DNA from: VRUE01 sp963706605
GTDB lineage: Bacteria; Actinomycetota; Thermoleophilia; Solirubrobacterales; 70-9
NCBI GenBank assembly: GCA_963706605.1
Contig: OY970165.1
Span: 1,860,001-1,924,000 of the forward strand
Reading direction: 5' to 3'
Length of the DNA stretch: 64,000 bases
Of the stretch, positions 59,478 to 64,000 are shown piece by piece. Every line of letters starts with the position of its first letter. The stretch's first letter is position 1. The notes under the pieces were generated by a model. The model searched no databases and was not told the origin of the DNA. It was given only the letters and a program-made list of their open reading frames with translations. The position numbers were made by a program, and so were the translations under genes.

Positions 59478-60002
59478 GTGGCGCGGGCGCTGATCGTCGG
59501 TTGCGGCTGTCGCGGCAGGCTCCTGGGTGAGCGACTGCTCGGCGAGGGTTGGGAGGTACGGGGAACGAGCCGTCGCGAGCAGGGCTTGGCCCCGATCGAG
59601 GCGGTCGGGATCGAGTCCGCCCTGGCAGACCCGGAGCGCCCGGGCACGGTGCTGGAGCTGGTCGGCGATGTGACCGTGGTGCACTGGCTGCTCGGCTCGG
59701 CGCGGGGAGCGCCGGAGCTGGTCGCCGCGATCCATGGCCCGCGCCTGGAGCGTGTCCTCGAACGGCTGGTCGACACGCCGGTCCGCGGTTTCGTCTACGA
59801 GGCGGCGGGGAGTGTCGAGTCGAGCTGTCTGGGGCGTGGGATGGCGGCTGTCGACGCCGCGGCCGCCACCTGGCGGATCCCGGTGAGAACCGTGACCGCC
59901 GACCCCGCGGACCCGATTGGCTGGGTGAACGAAGTCCTTTCGGCGACGCTTGGATTGGTCGGAGCCGGAGGATCGATGCAGCTACCCTCGGACAGGACGT
60001 AA
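59478..60002 (+). CDS. Short Rossmann-fold NAD(P)-binding-like protein
   Basis: 174 residues from GTG 59478. ARALIVGCGCRGRLLGERLL is a dinucleotide-binding start with cysteines in place of the usual GxxG glycines. TVVHWLLGSARGAPE and GFVYEAAGSVES follow the next strands of a short-chain reductase, but no YxxxK is seen. It may be a degenerate or binding-only member of the NAD-dependent epimerase group. It lies 10 bases after the membrane protein gene. Confidence 0.6.
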   Translation: MARALIVGCGCRGRLLGERLLGEGWEVRGTSRREQGLAPIEAVGIESALADPERPGTVLELVGDVTVVHWLLGSARGAPELVAAIHGPRLERVLERLVDTPVRGFVYEAAGSVESSCLGRGMAAVDAAAATWRIPVRTVTADPADPIGWVNEVLSATLGLVGAGGSMQLPSDRT

Positions 60003-60039
60003 CAGGCTTAGACGACCGACTCGCAAACGGAGGTTCCGA

Positions 60040-60880
60040 ATGAGCTATGCGAAGGATGTCCTGGTCGAGACCGATTGGGTCGCCGAGCACCTCGATGACG
60101 ACTCGATCCGCATCGTCGAGGTCGACGAGAACCCGGCGCTCTACTCAGAGGCGCACATTCCAGGCGCGATCGGCTTCGACTGGAGAGTCGACCTGCAGGA
60201 TCAGGTCAAGCGCGACTTCCTCGGCCAGGAGGACTTCGGCGCGCTGATGGGCAGCCGCGGGATCTCTAACGACCACACCGTCGTCCTCTACGGCGACCGC
60301 AACAACTGGTTCGCCGCCTACACCTACTGGTACTTCCGTTACTACGGCCACGACAAGGTGAAGCTGGTCAACGGCCCGCGCGAGAAGTGGATCGCCGAGG
60401 GCCGCGAGACCAGCGCCGAGCTGCCGGACCATCAGGCCACCACCTTCAGCGCCCAGCCCGGTGACAGCTCGATCCGAGCCCTGCGCGAAGAGGTCAGCGC
60501 GGCGCTCGGTTCGCCAACCAACCTGGTCGACGTCCGCAGCCCGCAGGAGTACTCGGGCGAGCTGGTCGCGATGGCCGGCTACGAGCAGGAGGGCCCAGCG
60601 CGCCGGCCACATCCCCGGCGCCGCCTCGGTGCCGTGGGCGCAGGCGGTCAACGAGGACGGCACCTTCAAATCGGCGGACGAGCTGCGCGAGCTCTATACC
60701 TCGAAAGGCGTGATCGACGGCGACACGCCGGTAATCGCCTACTGCAGGATCGGCGAGCGCTCCGCCCACACCTGGTTTGTCCTGCACGAGCTGCTCGGCC
60801 AGGGTGACGTGAAGAACTACGACGGTTCCTGGACCGAGTGGGGGAATCTGGTCGGCATGCCCATTGAAAAGGACGTGTGA
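60040..60880 (+). CDS. Thiosulfate/mercaptopyruvate sulfurtransferase (two rhodanese domains), frameshifted
   Basis: Starts at ATG 60040 behind GGAGG (60029-60033). The first rhodanese domain (VETDWVAEHLDDDSIRIVEVD, HIPGAIGFDW) is intact, and the second begins LVDVRSPQEYSGELVAM. Near 60598 (GAGGGCCCAGCGCGCC) the frame shifts by one extra base; beyond it the sequence resumes with QRAGHIPGAASVPWAQAV and the active-site loop VIAYCRIGERSAHTWFVL with its cysteine, ending at TGA 60880. 841 bases is one over a multiple of three. These enzymes transfer sulfane sulfur to thiols or cyanide. Confidence 0.82.
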
Positions 60881-60889
60881 GGGCCTGGC

Positions 60890-61399
60890 TCAGGCGAAGT
60901 TGTCCAGGAAGTCGCTGAGGATTCGGGCGGTCGCTCCCCAGATCAGGTTGCCCTCGACCTCATAGGTTGGGGTGTGGAGAGGGACGCCGCGGCGGACCAG
61001 GCGACGAATCTCGTAGGCATCCCGCAGGACGTCCAGTGAGAAGGTGAGGACGGTCTCTACCTCCTCGGGGTTGGGCTTCAAAGCCAGCTCGCCGGGGTGT
61101 GGAATGCGGCCGACGAACGGGTGGATGAGGTAGCCGGTGACGAAGGTGGTCGTGGGGGGCAGGGCCTCGCCGATCTCGACCCGCGCCGGGTCGAGGCCGA
61201 TCTCCTCGTGGGCCTCGCGTAGCGCGGTGGCGGTGAGGTCGGGGTCGCCATCGTCCCGGCGACCGCCGGGGAACGAGATCTCGCCTGCGTGGCGGCGCAG
61301 GTCGGCGCGCCGCTCAGTGAAGACCAGCCCTGGCTCGTCGGGCCAGCCGTAGAGGGGCAAGAGGACCGCCGCCTCCGTTCTTGGCGATTTATTCCCCAT
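60890..61399 (-). CDS. NUDIX hydrolase (CoA pyrophosphatase-like)
   Basis: 169 residues. NUDIX box in SFPGGRRDDGDPDLTATALR, then EAHEEIGL, with the metal-binding Glu residues; the first box glutamate position is Asp, as often in the NudL/CoA group. The UPF0035-type lead GEISFPGGR supports CoA or acyl-CoA diphosphatase activity. The start codon lies in the loop of a 17-pair hairpin. Confidence 0.86.
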   Translation of the reverse strand: MGNKSPRTEAAVLLPLYGWPDEPGLVFTERRADLRRHAGEISFPGGRRDDGDPDLTATALREAHEEIGLDPARVEIGEALPPTTTFVTGYLIHPFVGRIPHPGELALKPNPEEVETVLTFSLDVLRDAYEIRRLVRRGVPLHTPTYEVEGNLIWGATARILSDFLDNFA

Positions 61400-61419
61400 G
61401 TGGGGGAGTAAATCGCCAA
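61381..61419. repeat. Near-perfect palindrome enclosing the NUDIX start codon
   Basis: Left arm 61381-61397 (TTGGCGATTTATTCCCC) pairs with 61403-61419 over 17 positions with a single T-G wobble; the loop is ATGTG. On the minus strand the ATG of the NUDIX gene spans the stem tip and loop (61399-61397), and the downstream arm encodes its residues 2-6 (GNKSP). Confidence 0.8.
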
Positions 61420-61426
61420 CGAGTCC

Positions 61427-62227
61427 TCAGATGATCACCTGGACAGTGCCGCCGTCCACCGACCACGCCGCTCCGCTGACGTAGGAGGCGCGCTCGGAGC
61501 AGAGGAAGACGATCGCGGCGGCGATCTCACCGACCTCGGCAAGACGGCCGATCGGCCGCTTCTCCCCGGCCGTCGCCAACGCCTCCTCGCGGCTGTCCGC
61601 GCCGGACATCCGCTGTGACTGGTCGAGCAGGCCGCCGGGCTCCATCCAGAGCTCCGCCTCGACCGGGCCGGGACAGATCGCGTTGACCAAGACGCCGCTC
61701 TTCGCGTAGCGGTCGGCGAAGAGGCGGGATAACGAGAGCTCCGCCGCCTTGGCCACCGAGTACTCCGGCATCGCCGCCGAGGGCCGCTTGCCGGCGGTCG
61801 AGCAGACGTTGACGATCCGTCCCCAGCTGCGCTCGGCCATCGGCGGGGCGGCGGCGCGCATCGCTCGCAGCGGCGCCATCACGTTGAGCTCGTACTGGGC
61901 GCGCCAGTCCTCGTCTGGAACCTCGTCGAGGTCGCGCCACCGGGCGGCGCCGGCGTTGTTGACGAGGACGTCGAGGGCGCCGAAGCGCTCGACCGCGGCC
62001 GCCAGCATCCGCTCGCCGGCATCCTCGTCGGTGATGTCGAGGGCCAGGGCCACCGCCTTGCCGCCGGCATCGCCCGCTTCGGTTGCCGCCGCCGTCAGTC
62101 GCTCCTCGTTGCGAGCGATCAGCAGTACGTTCGCTCCCTCGGCGCAGAGCAGTCGCGCCGTCTCACGGCCGATCCCGCGGCCGGCGCCGGTGACGACGCA
62201 GGCTCGTCCTTGCAGCCCCAGGTCCAT
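61427..62227 (-). CDS. Short-chain dehydrogenase/reductase
   Basis: 266 residues. CVVTGAGRGIGRETARLLCA binds the dinucleotide, LVNNAGAARWRD is the NNAG motif, and VNVCSTAGKRPSAAMPEYSV with AKAAEL provides Ser, Tyr and Lys of the catalytic set. LCSERASYVSGAAWSVDGGT closes the fold. FabG-like; substrate unknown. Confidence 0.92.
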   Translation of the reverse strand: MDLGLQGRACVVTGAGRGIGRETARLLCAEGANVLLIARNEERLTAAATEAGDAGGKAVALALDITDEDAGERMLAAAVERFGALDVLVNNAGAARWRDLDEVPDEDWRAQYELNVMAPLRAMRAAAPPMAERSWGRIVNVCSTAGKRPSAAMPEYSVAKAAELSLSRLFADRYAKSGVLVNAICPGPVEAELWMEPGGLLDQSQRMSGADSREEALATAGEKRPIGRLAEVGEIAAAIVFLCSERASYVSGAAWSVDGGTVQVII

Positions 62228-62230
62228 CGG

Positions 62231-62629
62231 CTAGAGCGACTCGACCCGGTCGGAGACGGTGACCGGGGTCTCGCCGGCCAGCACCTTGTGGACAGGGCAT
62301 TTGCGGGCGATGACCATAAGGCGCTGGCGCTGCTCCTCGCTCAGCTCCGCGGGCAGCCGCAGGGTGACCGCGAAGGAGCGCGGTGAGAAGCCTTCGTACT
62401 CGACGTCGACGTCGACCTCCACCGAGCCGATGTCCCATCCCTTGCGCTCCGCGTACATCTCCATCGTCACCGCGACGCAGCCGGCCAGCCCGGCCGCGAC
62501 CAGGCGGGTGGGGGAGGGGCCGGCGTCGGTTCCCCCCGCGGCGACGGGCTCGTCGACGACGATCGTGTGGCCGCCTTCGACCTCGACGTCATGGGCGTAC
62601 CCCTCACGGCGGCGGGCGACGACCCTCAT
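62231..62629 (-). CDS. OsmC/Ohr family peroxiredoxin-like protein
   Basis: 132 residues. The two reactive cysteines are in AAGLAGCVAVTMEMYAERKG and IARKCPVHKVL. GPSPTRLVAAGLAGC is the OsmC signature. Members reduce organic hydroperoxides using dithiol donors. It starts four bases before the SDR gene region begins on the same strand, so co-transcription is likely. Confidence 0.9.
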   Translation of the reverse strand: MRVVARRREGYAHDVEVEGGHTIVVDEPVAAGGTDAGPSPTRLVAAGLAGCVAVTMEMYAERKGWDIGSVEVDVDVEYEGFSPRSFAVTLRLPAELSEEQRQRLMVIARKCPVHKVLAGETPVTVSDRVESL

Positions 62630-62632
62630 CGA

Positions 62633-63199
62633 CTAGGCCTTGCGCCGGCCCTCGAACAGCGCCGGGTCGTCGACGTCGGCGAAGCGGGCCATCGCGTAGG
62701 CGAGATCGGAGGCGCGATTGACGAAGTGGATCACGGTCTCTCCGGCCAGCTCGCCCGCCTCGGCCAGGGCGCTGATGTGGCGCTCAGCGCGACGGATCGT
62801 GGTGCGGGCGACGTCGAGCTGGGCGGAGAGCTGGGTGCCGCCCGGAATCACGAACTGGGGCGGCAGCTCGACCTGTCCCATGTAGTGGTCGATCCGCTCC
62901 TCCACCTCGGCGACCATCTCCTCCGTGGTGCGGCTGATCCCGTCCTGCAGCCGCTCGCTCGCCTCGGGAGAGGTCGCCAGCTCGGCCCCGGCGACGAAGA
63001 TGTCGTCCTGGAGGCGGAGGATGTCGGCCGCCAGCTCGGCTCGGTCGGCGCCGCAGAGGGCGCGGGCAACGCCCAGCTGGGAGCAGGCTTCGTCGAGCGT
63101 GCCGTAGGCCGTCGTGCGGCCGTGGTGCTTGGGCACGCGGCCGCCGTACCAGAGCGAGGTGGTGCCGTCGTCGCCCTTCTTGGTGTAGATCTTGACCAC
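62633..63199 (-). CDS. PduO-type cob(I)alamin adenosyltransferase
   Basis: 188 residues. KIYTKKGDDGTTSLWYGGRV is the ATP-binding start (the conserved family reads TKTGDxGxT), GTLDEACSQLGVARAL and DDIFVAGAELATSPE follow, and VARTTIRRAERHISAL with HFVNRASDLAYAMARFAD contain the catalytic Arg and Asp/Asn. It makes adenosylcobalamin, cofactor for B12-dependent mutases. Same strand as the OsmC gene, four bases apart. Confidence 0.94.
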   Translation of the reverse strand: MVKIYTKKGDDGTTSLWYGGRVPKHHGRTTAYGTLDEACSQLGVARALCGADRAELAADILRLQDDIFVAGAELATSPEASERLQDGISRTTEEMVAEVEERIDHYMGQVELPPQFVIPGGTQLSAQLDVARTTIRRAERHISALAEAGELAGETVIHFVNRASDLAYAMARFADVDDPALFEGRRKA

Positions 63200-63224
63200 G
63201 GCGTGATCCTACGCCGCGGCGCCG

Positions 63225-64000
63225 TCAGTCGACTGGATTGAAGACCAGCCCGGTCAGCACCTTGGGGAAGAAGTAGGTGGACTTGGGGGGCATGTTCTCG
63301 CTGCTTTCGCAAATCGCCTTCACCTGGGGGACCGGGATCGGGCGAAGGATGAAGGCGACGTCGTAGGTGCCGTCTCCGAGCAGCGCGAGCGAATCCTCGA
63401 CGCTCTTCGAGTAGCCGAGGCCGCGCTTGGCGAGGATGTCGTCTTCGCTCAGACCGGCGATCCCCTTCAGGACGAGCGTCTCGAGGATCGCCGCGTCGAG
63501 GCGGCGGTAGGCCTCGGGCTTGCCGGCGAGCTGCTCGTCGAGGGCGACGATCGCGGCGTCCTTCAGCCGCAGCCGGAAGCCGCGCTGGTGGAAGGAGTCG
63601 TAGAGCCCGAAGACGCCGACCCCCTCCTCGCCCAGCGGATCGAGCTCGGCGATCGGCACCTCGGAAGCGTCGAAGAGCTCGCGCAGGCCCTCGCCGAGCT
63701 GCCGCTGGCGCTCCGGGTCGCCGGCGAAGCCGGAGAGCAGGCGGTGGGTGGGGAAGACGGTGAGGCCGGGGTCGTCGAGGCCGGTCAGGGCCATCAACGT
63801 GTAGTTGTGGTCGCCCTCGCCGCCGACCTCGTCGCGGTAGGCGATCGCCGTCTCATAGCGGTGGTGGCCGTCGGCGATCAGCAGCTGCGCGCCGTCGAGC
63901 AGCTCGGTGACCGTGGCGTGGATCGCGGGGTCGCTGACGCGCCAGACCTTGGTGACCGTGCCGCCTTCGTCGGTCGCTTCGCCCCACGGCGGCTCCCCCT
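63225..64000 (-). CDS. DUF1015 family protein, 5' end outside the window
   Basis: The C-terminal 258 codons are present; the start lies beyond base 64000. LLIADGHHRYETAIAYRDEV is the hallmark DGHHR motif of DUF1015 (a serine-kinase-like family), followed by NYTLMALTGLDDPGLTVFPTHRLLSGF and the ending VPQVKAICESSENMPPKSTY to FNPVD. Relatives include archaeal free-serine kinase (SerK); bacterial function is unproven. Confidence 0.85.
   Translation of the reverse strand, partial: GEPPWGEATDEGGTVTKVWRVSDPAIHATVTELLDGAQLLIADGHHRYETAIAYRDEVGGEGDHNYTLMALTGLDDPGLTVFPTHRLLSGFAGDPERQRQLGEGLRELFDASEVPIAELDPLGEEGVGVFGLYDSFHQRGFRLRLKDAAIVALDEQLAGKPEAYRRLDAAILETLVLKGIAGLSEDDILAKRGLGYSKSVEDSLALLGDGTYDVAFILRPIPVPQVKAICESSENMPPKSTYFFPKVLTGLVFNPVD

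Overview
The window is GC-rich, gene-dense bacterial chromosome. The gene content points to Actinomycetota, most likely class Thermoleophilia (Solirubrobacterales-like): a GuaB3-type IMP dehydrogenase relative beside guaA, actinobacterial-style cta (cytochrome oxidase) genes, roadblock-domain and LysM proteins, frequent GTG/TTG starts, and 1-4 base stop/start overlaps (ATGA, GTGA, TGATG) through long same-strand runs. The class-level placement is inference from gene content. I see no rRNA, tRNA, CRISPR array, transposase or phage gene, and no gene-free stretch longer than about 235 bases.

Layout. 1-1450: 5' end of a GT4 glycosyltransferase, a Flp-type pilin and a VapBC toxin-antitoxin pair. 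1499-7250: rph, rdgB, a cation-diffusion transporter, small proteins and the tldD/tldE protease pair. 7344-13918: hup, pyrF, a LysM protein, a D,D-carboxypeptidase, a PfkB-family sugar kinase, guaB3 and guaA in one direction. 13993-21357: a membrane protein, an M23 peptidase (minus strand), rplM-rpsI, glmM, glmS and a P60-like lipoprotein. 21405-26178: nnr, a CBS protein, alr, a CCA-type nucleotidyltransferase and infA. 26169-31452 (minus strand): six overlapping genes encoding an AtzG-like protein, an amidase, an ABC exporter (ATPase plus two permeases) and a GH63-like hydrolase. 31576-34585: small secreted and membrane proteins, a zinc-ribbon protein and a second GT4. 34601-45844: a large respiratory island with a complete A2-type aa3 oxidase (ctaC-ctaD-usp-ctaE), ctaA, a diheme cytochrome c, and a second minus-strand operon of subunit II-like, subunit I-like, ctaB and two small membrane proteins. 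45935-52003: PAP2 and flippase-like membrane proteins, trxB, greA, and a zinc-finger/TrxR-like pair. 52011-59130: an alkylsulfatase-like enzyme and a beta-oxidation cluster (dehydrogenase, hydratase, acyl-CoA dehydrogenase, thiolase) with a class IV aminotransferase. 59177-64000: small proteins, a rhodanese, a NUDIX enzyme, an SDR, an OsmC protein, a cobalamin adenosyltransferase and a DUF1015 protein.

Two things stand out. First, a dispersed palindromic element lies in frame, in the same phase, inside the N-terminal coding sequence of three unrelated genes: the D,D-carboxypeptidase, guaA and rpsI. Two 89-bp copies share a 21-base loop while their inner stem arms differ in compensating ways. 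Several other strong palindromes sit exactly on gene boundaries. Second, the minus-strand oxidase operon encodes subunit I and II paralogues whose CuA, CuB and heme a3 ligands are nearly all replaced, next to an intact oxidase. Four genes (guaA, the M23 peptidase, the rhodanese and the UBP zinc finger) appear frameshifted by one base. This may reflect draft-sequence error, so calls that depend on single bases should be treated with care.
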